A stretch of DNA of 64,000 nt. It comes from Ktedonobacter racemifer DSM 44963 (GTDB lineage Bacteria; Chloroflexota; Ktedonobacteria; Ktedonobacterales; Ktedonobacteraceae). Below the pieces are notes generated by a model. That model worked only from the letters and a program-made list of their open reading frames with translations, had not been told where the DNA came from and did no database searches. The position numbers and the translations under genes were made by a program. Below, piece after piece: positions 25,795 through 34,675 of the stretch (position 1 is the first letter of the stretch; each line of letters opens with the position of its first letter). The stretch covers positions 1,488,001-1,552,000 of the forward strand of contig NZ_ADVG01000004.1 of the NCBI RefSeq assembly GCF_000178855.1. Direction: 5' to 3'.

Positions 25795-27552
25795 ATGCCT
25801 TCGGGTAGAAAACGCTCTATGCTTATCTGGCCAGTGCTTCTTACCTTGCTGGCCCTGCTTGTTACCGCCTGTGGTGGCGGCTCAGGGGGAAATGGTAATG
25901 GGTCTGGAGCCAAGCTCTCTAACGACAAGCAGGTGTACGTCATCCCGGTGAGCGGTATATCGGATGTCGCGACACTCGATCCGGCCCTCTCGACCGATGC
26001 CCCTTCGATTAACGCCCTCAATCTGATGTTTGTAGGCCTGGTACAGCTCGATGATAATCTGAAAGTGTATGGCGAACTGGCCCAGAACTGGAGCACCTCC
26101 AGCGATGGTCTGACCTGGACCTTTAAGCTGCGCGACGGCCTCAAGTTTAATGATGGCAATCCCATCACCGCAGACGACGTGATCTTCAGCATTGACCGTG
26201 CGCTCAAGCCGGAACTGAAGTCGACGGTGGCTCCAGCCTATCTGAGCCTGATCAAGGATTCAGATAAGCGCTTTGCAGGCAAGGTTCCCACGTTGATCAA
26301 TGATAGCCTCTTCGCACCCGATCCTACAACGGTCAAGATTGTGACCAGCCAGAGCGCGCAGTACTTCCTGCAAGCCCTGACCTACCCGACATCGTATGTC
26401 GTGGAGAAGAGCTTTGTGCAGAAGTATGGCGATACAGATTTTCTTAAGCACCTGAACGAGGGTGGCTGCTCAGGTCCCTTCAAACTGGACCAGCATATCT
26501 CTGGTAAGCAGGTTAGCTTTGTGCCTAACAGCAACTATTGGGGTGGCAAGCCTCAATTGCAGAAACTGGTATACGCCTTCTACAAAGATCCACAGACGGC
26601 CTACAAAGCCTACAAGACCAACCAGGTCGACCAGGCTGGTGTGCCAACTGCTAACCTGGATGAGGCACGCTCTCTACCCAATAAGCAGTATCGCCAGGTG
26701 CCTCAGTTGACCATCGACTACTTTGCGATGAACTACCTGGCCAAGCCCTTTAACAATATCAAGATCCGCCAGGCTTTTGCCCTCTCCATCGATAAAAACG
26801 CCATTCAGGATCGCATCAACAAGGGTGCGCGCCTGGCGACCAACCACATCGTGCCTCAAGGAATGCCGGGGTATAATCCCAACCTCAAGGCTCCTGGTGG
26901 CGTGACCAGCACGAAGGGCGATAAAAACCTGGCCAAACAGCTCTTCCAGCAAGGTATGCAGGAGGAGGGTTACACCCTTTCAAACTTCCCTGCTGTGACG
27001 GTGACGGTCGCCTCTGGTGGCTCACAGACTGCCAAGAATCTCTTCCAGTTTGCGCAGCAACAGTGGAAGGATACCCTGGGTGTCACGGTCACCATCAACG
27101 ACGAGGACTTTAACAAACGCCTGGATGATGTCTCAAATACCGTGGGCAATGGCAAATTGCAGATGTGGTTTGCGGCCTGGGGTGCGGACTATCCCGATCC
27201 CGAAGACTGGACGACCCTGCTCTTTGGCAATGGCTCAACCAACGACTCGACCAATTATGGGATGGGGAATTCCAAGACGGTCGCGATCCAGAAGCAGATG
27301 CAGGAGCTGATGTTGAAGGCTGACGTCAATCAGAACAATACTGAGCGTCTTGCCCAGTACAACCAGATTGAGCAGCAACTTGTGGATGACGTCGCCTGGA
27401 TTCCCATTGACCAGCGTGCTACGAGCTATGTACTCAAGCCCTGCGTGCAGGGAGTTGTGGACAACGCGCAGAGTCTTGTGCCTCCTGGCGATTGGGCCAA
27501 GGTCTACAAGACCAGCGATTCCCCCTGTGCTAACACAAACGCCTATAAATAG
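25795..27552 (+). CDS. Peptide/oligosaccharide ABC transporter substrate-binding lipoprotein (SBP family 5)
   Basis: 585 residues. The signal is LIWPVLLTLLALLVTACGGG with the lipobox VTAC, followed by a GGSGGNGNGSG linker. The body has family-5 marks: DPALSTDAPSINALNLMFVG, LAQNWSTSSDGLTWTFKLRD, LKFNDGNPITADDVIFSIDR and the late DVAWIPIDQRATSYV. It should capture peptides or related solutes outside the membrane for an ABC importer. No permease or ATPase genes follow, so those partners must be encoded elsewhere. Confidence 0.9.
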   Translation: MPSGRKRSMLIWPVLLTLLALLVTACGGGSGGNGNGSGAKLSNDKQVYVIPVSGISDVATLDPALSTDAPSINALNLMFVGLVQLDDNLKVYGELAQNWSTSSDGLTWTFKLRDGLKFNDGNPITADDVIFSIDRALKPELKSTVAPAYLSLIKDSDKRFAGKVPTLINDSLFAPDPTTVKIVTSQSAQYFLQALTYPTSYVVEKSFVQKYGDTDFLKHLNEGGCSGPFKLDQHISGKQVSFVPNSNYWGGKPQLQKLVYAFYKDPQTAYKAYKTNQVDQAGVPTANLDEARSLPNKQYRQVPQLTIDYFAMNYLAKPFNNIKIRQAFALSIDKNAIQDRINKGARLATNHIVPQGMPGYNPNLKAPGGVTSTKGDKNLAKQLFQQGMQEEGYTLSNFPAVTVTVASGGSQTAKNLFQFAQQQWKDTLGVTVTINDEDFNKRLDDVSNTVGNGKLQMWFAAWGADYPDPEDWTTLLFGNGSTNDSTNYGMGNSKTVAIQKQMQELMLKADVNQNNTERLAQYNQIEQQLVDDVAWIPIDQRATSYVLKPCVQGVVDNAQSLVPPGDWAKVYKTSDSPCANTNAYK

Positions 27553-27633
27553 GATGTTCCTGATAGTACAGGTTAGCAGGGAGACAGACATATCGCTTGT
27601 TCTTTCATGCCCTCTTGCCGGGAACATGCGAGG

Positions 27634-27665
27634 GAGAGTGTGCGCTAACGCACCTCTCCCTTTTT
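27634..27665 (+). terminator. Rho-independent terminator
   Basis: GGAGAG-T-GTGCG / loop CTAA / CGCAC-CTCTCC followed by TTTTT at 27661. It serves the lipoprotein gene and lies just before the end of the convergent Rieske gene. Confidence 0.75.
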
Positions 27666-27672
27666 CGCTTTA

Positions 27673-28647
27673 TCAAGCTGTACCGAAGGTGACGCCTTTC
27701 TCGCGCAGCCAGCGCCGGTAGGCGATAGAGAGCCTGTCTGAGCGCAGGTGTAGCTCGGCCTGGAGGTCCAGGGGCAGGAGTTCGGGCCGCTGTGATTCGA
27801 CGACTGGAATATCCTCGAAGAGGATGCCCTCCTGGAACTTGATGATCTCCTCGTCCGACTCATCCTTTGTCGTTGTCGCCTCATAGGTCCAGACTAGGGA
27901 GTGATCGATATCTACAGGTGTGATGGTAAAGAGCAGGGCCAGCCCTGAATTATCCTCGTCCTGTTTCGCCAGGTAAGCCGTAAGAGGGCGTAGAACTTTA
28001 TAAATATAATGCATATACGCCCCCTGGCCTACACCAATGGGATTGGGCTGCCAGACACAGATGTCGTTGGCGACAATCTCATCTGGCGTCACATCGACTT
28101 GATAATCAGAGAGAGCTGTATGCTCCAGGTCGCCCAGGCTTCCCTGGTGAACGAAGGGGAAGTGTGCCACATCCAGAAAGTTCTCGATCAGGCGTGGCCC
28201 TCCGGCCTGCACCTTGTAAGGGCCACAGACGACGGCCTTAAACCTCTGGTCGTCCCACTCTGGAAAGACGGGAATATCGCGCTCTGGCTCTCCCAGCGAG
28301 ACCCAGATGGTGTTGTACCGCTCACGGGCCTGGTAGACCTTCGCCTGAGCCTTGGCGGGCGGACACTGCTCAGGATGGGCGGGGAAGCGAATGCAACGCC
28401 CCTCGCCGTTATAGACCCAGCCGTGATATGGGCAGGCCAGTGTCGTTTTGGTTGCCTTGCCCAGCGAGAGTTTCGCGCCACGGTGAATGCAGAGATCGCG
28501 CCAGGCATGGATCTCCCCATCCGCGCTACGCCATAATACCAGGTCCTCGCCCAGTAAACGTGCCGCGACCGGTTCCCCCTCGACAATATCAGCAGAACGG
28601 GCAATAGGATGCCAATCATTAATTAAGACAGTATCTTGAATCAGCAT
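27673..28647 (-). CDS. Rieske non-heme iron oxygenase (ring-hydroxylating/demethylase type)
   Basis: 324 residues. The Rieske cluster ligands are Cys53/His55 (LCIHRGAKLS) and Cys72/His75 (ACPYHGW). The mononuclear iron site is ENFLDVAHFPFVHQ with Asp159, His162 and His167. The short C-terminal domain places it with vanillate O-demethylase/pheophorbide a oxygenase-like monooxygenases. It needs an electron-donating reductase, which is not nearby. Substrate unknown. Confidence 0.88.
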   Translation of the reverse strand: MLIQDTVLINDWHPIARSADIVEGEPVAARLLGEDLVLWRSADGEIHAWRDLCIHRGAKLSLGKATKTTLACPYHGWVYNGEGRCIRFPAHPEQCPPAKAQAKVYQARERYNTIWVSLGEPERDIPVFPEWDDQRFKAVVCGPYKVQAGGPRLIENFLDVAHFPFVHQGSLGDLEHTALSDYQVDVTPDEIVANDICVWQPNPIGVGQGAYMHYIYKVLRPLTAYLAKQDEDNSGLALLFTITPVDIDHSLVWTYEATTTKDESDEEIIKFQEGILFEDIPVVESQRPELLPLDLQAELHLRSDRLSIAYRRWLREKGVTFGTA

Positions 28648-29029
28648 AGTTACTAGCTCTCTCCAGGATTACGCTTGTGCGCTTGTTAAAGCGTATCTTA
28701 ACCCGAAAGAGGCTGAAGAGCAATGCCTAATGTTGTGGGGGGCAGCGCCGTTCTCGCCCCACTACTCCCCGGCCCGCAAGCTCGCCTCAGGAGTAAGGGG
28801 TGTATGGGTGGTAAATGCGGCTTTGCCGCATTTACCACCCATACACCCCTTACTCCTGAGGGCCGCAGGCGCGAAGAACTTACCTGGGAGAAAACATACA
28901 CTATACAAATACACGATTTATAGAGTATACTTATTTTGAGCCTCTCAACACAATATAGCGACACTAATGTAGGGAATAGACACTTCTACTGATCCTGGAC
29001 GTGGATATGTGATGGTGGAGGAGAATAGA
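28648..29029. other. Intergenic region dominated by hairpin C
   Basis: 382 bases between divergent genes. It contains the 77-base inverted repeat at 28785-28861 and AT-rich sequence towards the CHAP gene (28895-28990). No gene is supported. Confidence 0.5.
28785..28861. repeat. Long triloop inverted repeat (hairpin C) with GC-rich flanks
   Basis: Perfect 37-base arms (28785-28821, 28825-28861), loop TTT, closed by GGC/GCC. The left arm contains GAGTAAGGGGTGTATGGG. Flanks CCCGCAAGCTCGCC (left) and GGCCGCAGGCGCG (right) are the flanks of hairpin B in reverse orientation. Confidence 0.93.
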
Positions 29030-29863
29030 ATGCTTGGTCTAGATAATCCTCTGGTCGCGAAATTTTTTAGCGCGGTTGATAGCAACACCTGGTGTTGTAA
29101 GCAGACAGGCTATATTATCGCCGGGAATATCCTGAACTTTTACCGCCTCTTTGGTACTACTGGCATGAATGGCCTGACGCATATCGGGTTGCCTCTGGGC
29201 AATGCCTACACGCCTGAGCCTGGCAAGCCTCGCTCATACCAGAAATTTGAGCGCGCCATTCTAGCCTACGATCCTCAGCACACATATGACCGTCCCCCTG
29301 GTAGTGGTGATGTCTACTTTATGCATATTGACCACCCCTTGCCCCAAGGCTCAACGCCGGTCCCACCCTCTCAACCCACCCCGGCTCCATCTCCAACGCC
29401 AACCCCCACTCCTGTTCCTAAACAACCCCCAACTCCCGTCCCGACTCCAACGCCCACGCCTGCTCCTAAGCCACCACCTGTGAAGAAGCCAGTGGCTGGC
29501 AAGAGTAACAATTTTCCCGCAGGACAATGTACCTACTGGGGGGCCTACCGCTTTCACCAGGTACATGGGGTCTGGGTGCCCTGGCTTGGCGATGCGTGGA
29601 AATGGCCTGACCAGGCCAAGAGTAACAACTGGGTAGTCTCGCGCACGCCAACGGTAGGCGCCATTATCGCCCTTCAACCTTATGTGCAGGGCGCGGGCAG
29701 CCTGGGCCATGTCGGCATCGTCGAGTCAATAACTGGCAATAAGAGTGTGCATACCAGTAACTACAACTGGTATGCTGACGGAGGAGGTTGGGGCATCTGC
29801 TCCTACTGGGACTTCCAGTATAACTCCTCCGTCGATATCGCCTTCATCTCACTGGCGAGCTAG
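29030..29863 (+). CDS. CHAP-domain protein (peptidoglycan amidase/endopeptidase-like) with P/T-rich linker
   Basis: About 277 residues from ATG 29030, preferred because GGAGGAG sits 7 bases upstream (GTG 29009 and ATG 29012 are also open). Residues ~1-100 form a domain of unknown type; about 100-160 is a Pro/Thr linker of PTPTP repeats; about 165-277 is a CHAP domain with Cys in AGQCTYWGAYRFHQ and His in SLGHVGIVE. CHAP enzymes cut amide bonds in cell-wall peptides. There is no clear signal peptide, so export route and target are open. Confidence 0.78.
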   Translation: MLGLDNPLVAKFFSAVDSNTWCCKQTGYIIAGNILNFYRLFGTTGMNGLTHIGLPLGNAYTPEPGKPRSYQKFERAILAYDPQHTYDRPPGSGDVYFMHIDHPLPQGSTPVPPSQPTPAPSPTPTPTPVPKQPPTPVPTPTPTPAPKPPPVKKPVAGKSNNFPAGQCTYWGAYRFHQVHGVWVPWLGDAWKWPDQAKSNNWVVSRTPTVGAIIALQPYVQGAGSLGHVGIVESITGNKSVHTSNYNWYADGGGWGICSYWDFQYNSSVDIAFISLAS

Positions 29864-29877
29864 CCTTGCCCCACTCC

Positions 29878-29975
29878 GTAGGGTCCATGCTGGCATGGAC
29901 TCCGAGCGCAGCGATCTCCCGCGTCGGGGGTATCGGCCTGCGGGCCGGACGCGTCCATGCCAGCATGGACCCTAC
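29878..29975. repeat. Dispersed repeat with 23-bp inverted ends
   Basis: GTAGGGTCCATGCTGGCATG at 29878 is inverted at 29953-29975, with 52 bases between. A second copy of most of the unit (CTCCGAGCGCAGCGA ... TATCGGCCTGCG ...) lies in reverse orientation at 42915-42990. Confidence 0.85.
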
Positions 29976-30008
29976 ATGTTGGGTGCACCGCGTATGATTC
30001 GCCTACAC

Positions 30009-31013
30009 TTACACGGGCGAGATCTTATCAATGGCCTTGAGTTCGTCCTCGCTGAATTCGAGGTTCTTCAGCGCGGCGACGTTTTCTTCGATCTGCTCGA
30101 CCTTCGAGGCCCCGATCAGGACGCTGGTCACGGCCTTGTGGCGCAGATTCCAGGCCAGTGCCATTTGCGCGAGGCTCTGGCCGCGCTCCTGGGCGATCTT
30201 ATTCAGGCCGCGAATCTGCTCTAGCTTCTCAGGTGTGAGCATCCTTTCGGCATGCTGTTTGTCCCACCATTCAGCCGCGCGTGAATCGCTGGGGATATTA
30301 TCGCCCAGGTACTTGGTGCTCAGCAGACCCTGCGCCAGGGGGCTGAAAGTAATGACACCGCTCCCCGCGCGCAGCGTATGATCAAAGAGATTATGCTCTG
30401 GCCCGCGTCCCAGCATGTTATAGTATGGCTGATGGATCGTAATAGGCGCCAGGCCCATCTGTTTAGTGATCGCCACTGCCTCCTCAAACTGCGCACCCGT
30501 GAAGTTGCTCACGCCAATGTAGAGCGCCTTGCCTTGCTTCACAATCAGATCGAGGGCAGCCATCGTCTCCTCCAGCGGCGTCTCGGGATCGGGACGGTGC
30601 GCATAGAAGATATCCACATACTCCAGACCCAGGCGCTTCAGCGACTGATCCAGGCTCGCCACAAGATATTTCTTCGAGAGGCCATCCCCATAGGGACCGG
30701 GCCACATATAATAGCCCGCCTTAGTCGAGATAATCAGCTCATCGCGTGGCATATCGCGTAAGATCTTCCCCACCACCTTCTCCGCATTGCCCGCAGGGCG
30801 ACCATAGTTATTGGCCAGGTCAAAATGGGTGATGCCCAGATCGAAGGCGCGATAGAGGCAGGCGCGCGCCACCTCTTCACCGCGATAGCCACCAAAGGTC
30901 TCCCAGGCCCCCAGCGAAATCGCCGGCAGGCGCAGCCCTGAACGGCCGCTACGGCGATACTGCATCCGCTCATAGCGATCTTCAGCAAAACTCGTCACTT
31001 GCGTATCAGACAT
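30009..31013 (-). CDS. Aldo/keto reductase (YghZ-like)
   Basis: About 334 residues from ATG 31013 (the frame extends to TTG 31034). The catalytic tetrad is in HFDLANNYGRP (Asp, Tyr), IISTKAGYYM (Lys) and IFYAHRPDPETPLEETM (His). NADPH contacts include IGVSNF and LIGASKVEQIEEN. The GYRGEEVARACLYRAFDLGI start and overall length match the L-glyceraldehyde-3-phosphate reductase (YghZ/Gpr) group. Probably reduces small aldehydes or ketones in the cytoplasm. Confidence 0.87.
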   Translation of the reverse strand: MSDTQVTSFAEDRYERMQYRRSGRSGLRLPAISLGAWETFGGYRGEEVARACLYRAFDLGITHFDLANNYGRPAGNAEKVVGKILRDMPRDELIISTKAGYYMWPGPYGDGLSKKYLVASLDQSLKRLGLEYVDIFYAHRPDPETPLEETMAALDLIVKQGKALYIGVSNFTGAQFEEAVAITKQMGLAPITIHQPYYNMLGRGPEHNLFDHTLRAGSGVITFSPLAQGLLSTKYLGDNIPSDSRAAEWWDKQHAERMLTPEKLEQIRGLNKIAQERGQSLAQMALAWNLRHKAVTSVLIGASKVEQIEENVAALKNLEFSEDELKAIDKISPV

Positions 31014-31132
31014 ACATACATCGCTTTCTAGCAAAAATACACACTTACTTTTACCACCAGGAGCAGCCAGGCGACCGCACCTGTTCCCCTATTAGTATGT
31101 CACGTTTTTAAGTTTATCGATATATCTCTTTG

Positions 31133-31717
31133 CTATTTTAGCCACACGCTTAATGGACCCAGGGGCGTAAAGCCAGCGCGTAATGCAGTTTCCAGGCTCT
31201 CATCCTGCTCATATCCAACAATAGGAAGATCAGGATAGCAGGTAGCTATCATGCTGACCAATTCTTCCCAGTATTTTTCCGGCTCTTGCTCGGGAGTAAA
31301 GACATTGGAGATGCCTACTACTCCGGTAGTTCTATTAGCAATCGCTCCTGCTACGATCTGCTTTGCTTTGTAAGCTGCTATAAAGCAAATGTCCTCATCA
31401 TGCAGGAGTGTTGGGAGGAAAAGCTGATTTTGAGACAAAGATGTTTGGGACCATGCCTCTTCCCAACGTAGCAGTTCCTTCTCTGATGTGATTTGCCGCC
31501 ATTGGAGATTAGTGTCTCTCGTCGAGGCAGTTTCTCCAGATATTTCTCTAAGAATCCATTGCGCTTGAAAGAGCTGCTCAAACCCAAAGGGGGCGAGATC
31601 CAGGATCGCGAAACTATCCTTCACCCAAAACGCCGCAGGATGCCCCTGCCCTTTCAGGCATGGGGAGGAATGCGGCGTTCCTTTGTAGGTGGCTTGGGTG
31701 GAATACGCCGTAGACAT
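31133..31717 (-). CDS. Uncharacterised (GNAT-like) protein with transposon-derived N-terminus
   Basis: 194 residues. The C-terminal part (ICFIAAYKAKQIVAGAIANR, TGVVGISNVFT, PIVGYEQDESLETALRAGF, PLGPLSVWLK) resembles a weak acetyltransferase fold; this is tentative. The start codon at 31717 and the first ~29 codons lie in the left end of a tnpB element (two-level hairpin at 31631-31677). The original 5' end has been displaced; native sequence begins around WVKDSFAILDLAPFGFEQ. Whether it is still expressed is unclear. Confidence 0.5.
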   Translation of the reverse strand: MSTAYSTQATYKGTPHSSPCLKGQGHPAAFWVKDSFAILDLAPFGFEQLFQAQWILREISGETASTRDTNLQWRQITSEKELLRWEEAWSQTSLSQNQLFLPTLLHDEDICFIAAYKAKQIVAGAIANRTTGVVGISNVFTPEQEPEKYWEELVSMIATCYPDLPIVGYEQDESLETALRAGFTPLGPLSVWLK

Positions 31718-31739
31718 TCTCTCATCTGCTCATGTATTG

Positions 31740-31769
31740 TTGACAGTCAGATGAAAACTATGGTATAAT
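31740..31769 (+). promoter_or_regulatory. Consensus promoter of tnpB, leaderless arrangement
   Basis: TTGACA (31740-31745), 18-base spacer, TATAAT (31764-31769); both hexamers are perfect. ATG 31777 is 7 bases past the -10, so transcription should start at the start codon. No ribosome site. Confidence 0.75.
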
Positions 31770-31776
31770 TTAGCGT

Positions 31777-33090
31777 ATGCAAACGGTAGTAACAGCGAAA
31801 CTCAAATTAAATACAACGCCCGAGCAATTCAAGGCATTACGTACAACGCAACTGGCATATCGGGATTCTCTCAACTATGTGAGCCAGTATGCCTTTGAGC
31901 ATGGCAAGATGAGCAATGCTGTTCGTTTGCAAGATGCCACCTACGAAGAGATCCGCCTCCGTTTTCATCTGCCTTCGCAAATGGCCTGTTCTGTTCCTCG
32001 CCAAGTTGGAGCCTCGTATAAAACCCTCTGGACAAAGGTCAAGAACAATGCTGTTCATCGTAAGGAAGGGAAGACCAAGAAACGCTACAAAGGGCTTGAT
32101 AAGGCTCCCAAGTTCATCTCCCCCACGTTGACCTATCAGTACAAGAAAGACTACACCTTCAAGAAAGAGCAGCAGGTGAGCATCCTGACCCTTGAGGGAC
32201 GTGTTATCGTGCCCTATACTGGCTACAATAAGCATGTGGCATTGATCCAGCGTGGAGCGGAGATTGGTGCATCGAAACTCTGGTATGACAAGCCCAAGAA
32301 ACAATTTTACCTCCTTGTCTCTCTTGAAATTGAGACGGCTGATCCTACACCTGAAACGCACAAGCAAGTCGTTGGCGTGGATGTGGGGATGCGATACCTT
32401 GCCGTCACGGCGACGATGCAAGGGGATTGCACCTTCCATTCAGGCAAACAGATTGTCCCCAAGGCAAACCACTCCGCACGACTGAGAAAACGTCTGCAAA
32501 AGAAAGGCACTCGTTCAGCGACAAGAAGGCTCGTTGCCATCAGTGGACGAGAGAGACGGTTGAAGCAGAATACCAATCATGTCGTGAGTAAGCGGATTGT
32601 CCTACAGCACCCTCAAAGCTTGATTGGACTGGAGCATCTGACAGACATTCGAGAGCGTACCAAACGACGCAAAGGCAAAAATGCAAAACAGCGAAAAGCC
32701 AATCGTACCTTCTCCAAATGGTCCTTCGCTGAGTTGCATAGCATGATTGCCTATAAAGCGCTCTTACATCGAAGTATGGCGATCAAGGTGGATGCCAACT
32801 ACACCTCGCAAGCGTGCCCCAAATGTGGGCACACCTGCAAAGAGAATAGACCCAACAAAGGATTGCTCTTCGTCTGTCAGAATTGTCAGTACACGCTCCA
32901 TGCCGATCTGGTTGGTGCAAGAAACATTGCGATGCGAACGCTTCTTCTCCGGCAAGACTGGATAGGAACGGGCCTCTTGTCAGTACGCCCTGATGTGTCG
33001 GACGATGAAGCCAAAGCCGCACGCCTGAAAAGGTATGCTGAATTGCGGTGGAGTTCAGACACAACTCCAAGCCCTCGGCTTTCGCCGTAG
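31777..33090 (+). CDS. tnpB: TnpB RNA-guided nuclease, intact
   Basis: 437 residues. The N-terminal helical and wedge part is followed by RuvC-I VVGVDVGMRYLAVTAT (Asp), RuvC-II SLIGLEHLTDIRERTK (Glu), a zinc ribbon CPKCGHTCKE...CQNC and RuvC-III TLHADLVGARNIAMRT (Asp). All three acidic residues and four zinc cysteines are present, so it should cut DNA guided by an RNA made from its own 3' end. Its TAM cannot be named. The single frame contrasts with the two other tnpB genes in the window, which are broken. Confidence 0.92.
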   Translation: MQTVVTAKLKLNTTPEQFKALRTTQLAYRDSLNYVSQYAFEHGKMSNAVRLQDATYEEIRLRFHLPSQMACSVPRQVGASYKTLWTKVKNNAVHRKEGKTKKRYKGLDKAPKFISPTLTYQYKKDYTFKKEQQVSILTLEGRVIVPYTGYNKHVALIQRGAEIGASKLWYDKPKKQFYLLVSLEIETADPTPETHKQVVGVDVGMRYLAVTATMQGDCTFHSGKQIVPKANHSARLRKRLQKKGTRSATRRLVAISGRERRLKQNTNHVVSKRIVLQHPQSLIGLEHLTDIRERTKRRKGKNAKQRKANRTFSKWSFAELHSMIAYKALLHRSMAIKVDANYTSQACPKCGHTCKENRPNKGLLFVCQNCQYTLHADLVGARNIAMRTLLLRQDWIGTGLLSVRPDVSDDEAKAARLKRYAELRWSSDTTPSPRLSP

Positions 33091-33110
33091 GGTACTGACA
33101 GAAACACTGT
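33060..33110 (+). ncRNA. Predicted omega-RNA scaffold end of the tnpB element
   Basis: The last codons and stop of tnpB are part of the hairpin CCCTCGGC-TTTC-GCCGTAGGG, then TACTGACAG. By analogy with other TnpB loci this is the scaffold directly before the guide, which would begin about 33100-33110. Boundaries are inferred. Confidence 0.4.
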
Positions 33111-33147
33111 ATTCCCTTTTGGTAGTAAGAAACTCAGCGAGAGTGTT

Positions 33148-33309
33148 ATGCTCAAGGTTAATGTTGGCTTTTGGCGTAAGCGTCACGAGATTGGGGTAAT
33201 AGATTGGCGTTTGTCGTTGACAAATCCAGAAATCATCATGAAACTCTCCCAGGATATTATGAGATCGGCAGATAGTATCGCACCAGACGGCGTTATTATA
33301 TGCAGCTAA
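33148..33309 (+). CDS. Small open frame of unknown nature
   Basis: 53 residues starting MLKVNVGFWRKRHEIGVIDW and ending APDGVIICS. No family is recognised and no strong ribosome site is seen. It could be the leftover end of a gene interrupted by the tnpB element or a chance frame. Confidence 0.22.
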   Translation: MLKVNVGFWRKRHEIGVIDWRLSLTNPEIIMKLSQDIMRSADSIAPDGVIICS

Positions 33310-33367
33310 TTGAGTAAGTGATTGCAATTATTCTATTTTCCTTTTTTTATGTATTCATCAAGGCACA

Positions 33368-34672
33368 TTATTGTACACCATCTGCGATGGTAGTCCTTTT
33401 AGGTTGATCCATCCCCTTCAGGCTGGGATTGAAGAGGAGGGAGATGGTTGAGAGCAGGTAGATGCAGCCGAAGATGAGGATTCCTGGTGTGATGCCGAGC
33501 CAATCAGCAAGGAAGCCCGCGACCAGGCCGCCGAGGGGCATGCCCAGGAAGGCCATGGCGGTGAGGGCGCCGAAGACGCGCGCCCTCAGCTCAGTTGGGA
33601 CTAGCTCCTGCTCCATGGTGCTCAAGATGGGATTGATGGGGCCGATTGCTATACCGCCTATGGCGTAGGAGATGATGAGCAGAGGCAGAGGCAGGCCCAG
33701 GGCCAGCGCGAAGAAACGCAGGATCGTCGAAAAGCAGAAGCAGAGGCCGAAGGTGAGCCGCCTGGGGAGGTGATGACCAATGGCGGCGAAGAGGAGGGTT
33801 CCCGCGAAGGCTGCGCCTCCCCAGGCCGCGATTAGCCAGCCAAGCGAAACTGCGCTCCCAAGCACCTTCTGGCCATAGCTTGGTATTAGCACACCTGACA
33901 TGCCCTGGTCAAGCATGTTGGTAATCATGATGGTGATGGCAATGGCGAACATGACTGGCGTGCGGCGTAGAAATGTCAGCCCCTCTTTCAGATTTTGCAG
34001 ATAGTTGCCCTGCTCTTGTCCCTGTTCACGCGGCTTTGCTTTGCTCGCGGGAATGCTCCAGGCGAGCAGGAGGGCCGAGAAGAAGAAGGTCGCGCCATCC
34101 ACCCAGAGCAGGTTGCTGGTGCCAATAACGAGGATCAGTACGCCAGCCAGGGGCGCGCCAAAGAAGCCAGAGACACGGCTGACTCCATCATAGAACGAGT
34201 TTGCCCGCTCGGCAGGCATACGCGAGAGCTTGATCAGGTCTGGTAGGAGGGCATAGCGTGCCGAACTGCCCGGCGTCATAAGCAGGCCTGCCAGGAAGAC
34301 CAGAACCTGCAACTGCCAGAAGCTGAGGCCGATAGTCTCATAACACAGAGGAATGAGCATGATCGCGATGCCGCTGGCCACGTCCCCCAGGATGCTGACG
34401 CGCTTGAATCCCAGTTTATCAAGAAGTTGGCTACCGAAGAAGGATGAGAGCACGACTGCGAGCGTTTCGAAGAAGGCCGTAATGCCCGCTTTGGACGCGC
34501 TGCCCGTGGTCTGTAGGACCAACCAGGGTATAGCGATAAACATCAATCTATCGCCAATCAGGGAGACTGTATTGGCGAGGAAGAGCGCGTAGATGGGCAG
34601 CACACGTTTCTCTAGTAGCTCTGTGTCCTGCTCTGCTTGAAGATTCTTTTCCTGTTCTATGCTTGCTCCCAT
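33368..34672 (-). CDS. MFS transporter
   Basis: 434 residues with about twelve helices; the first is YALFLANTVSLIGDRLMFIA. LLDKLGFKRVSILGDVASG is the cytoplasmic loop 2-3 motif and PGSSARYALLPDLI follows helix 4, both typical of the MFS_3 drug-exporter group. It starts 4 bases after the stop of the sigma-factor fusion gene, so the two are translated from one message. A multidrug or metabolite exporter is likely; the substrate is unknown. Confidence 0.85.
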   Translation of the reverse strand: MGASIEQEKNLQAEQDTELLEKRVLPIYALFLANTVSLIGDRLMFIAIPWLVLQTTGSASKAGITAFFETLAVVLSSFFGSQLLDKLGFKRVSILGDVASGIAIMLIPLCYETIGLSFWQLQVLVFLAGLLMTPGSSARYALLPDLIKLSRMPAERANSFYDGVSRVSGFFGAPLAGVLILVIGTSNLLWVDGATFFFSALLLAWSIPASKAKPREQGQEQGNYLQNLKEGLTFLRRTPVMFAIAITIMITNMLDQGMSGVLIPSYGQKVLGSAVSLGWLIAAWGGAAFAGTLLFAAIGHHLPRRLTFGLCFCFSTILRFFALALGLPLPLLIISYAIGGIAIGPINPILSTMEQELVPTELRARVFGALTAMAFLGMPLGGLVAGFLADWLGITPGILIFGCIYLLSTISLLFNPSLKGMDQPKRTTIADGVQ

Positions 34673-34675
34673 TGC

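Larger units (their letters stand above)
31631..33110 (+). mobile_element. IS200/IS605-type element with intact tnpB, no tnpA
   Basis: Left end: two-level hairpin with outer stem CGCCGCA/TGCGGCG (31631-31677) and inner CCCCTGCC/GGCATGGGG. Right end: hairpin CCCTCGGCTTTCGCCGTAGGG region at 33072-33092 followed by TACTGACAG. It carries only tnpB. The left end is inserted in the 5' end of the gene at 31133. Outer limits are approximate. Confidence 0.75.
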
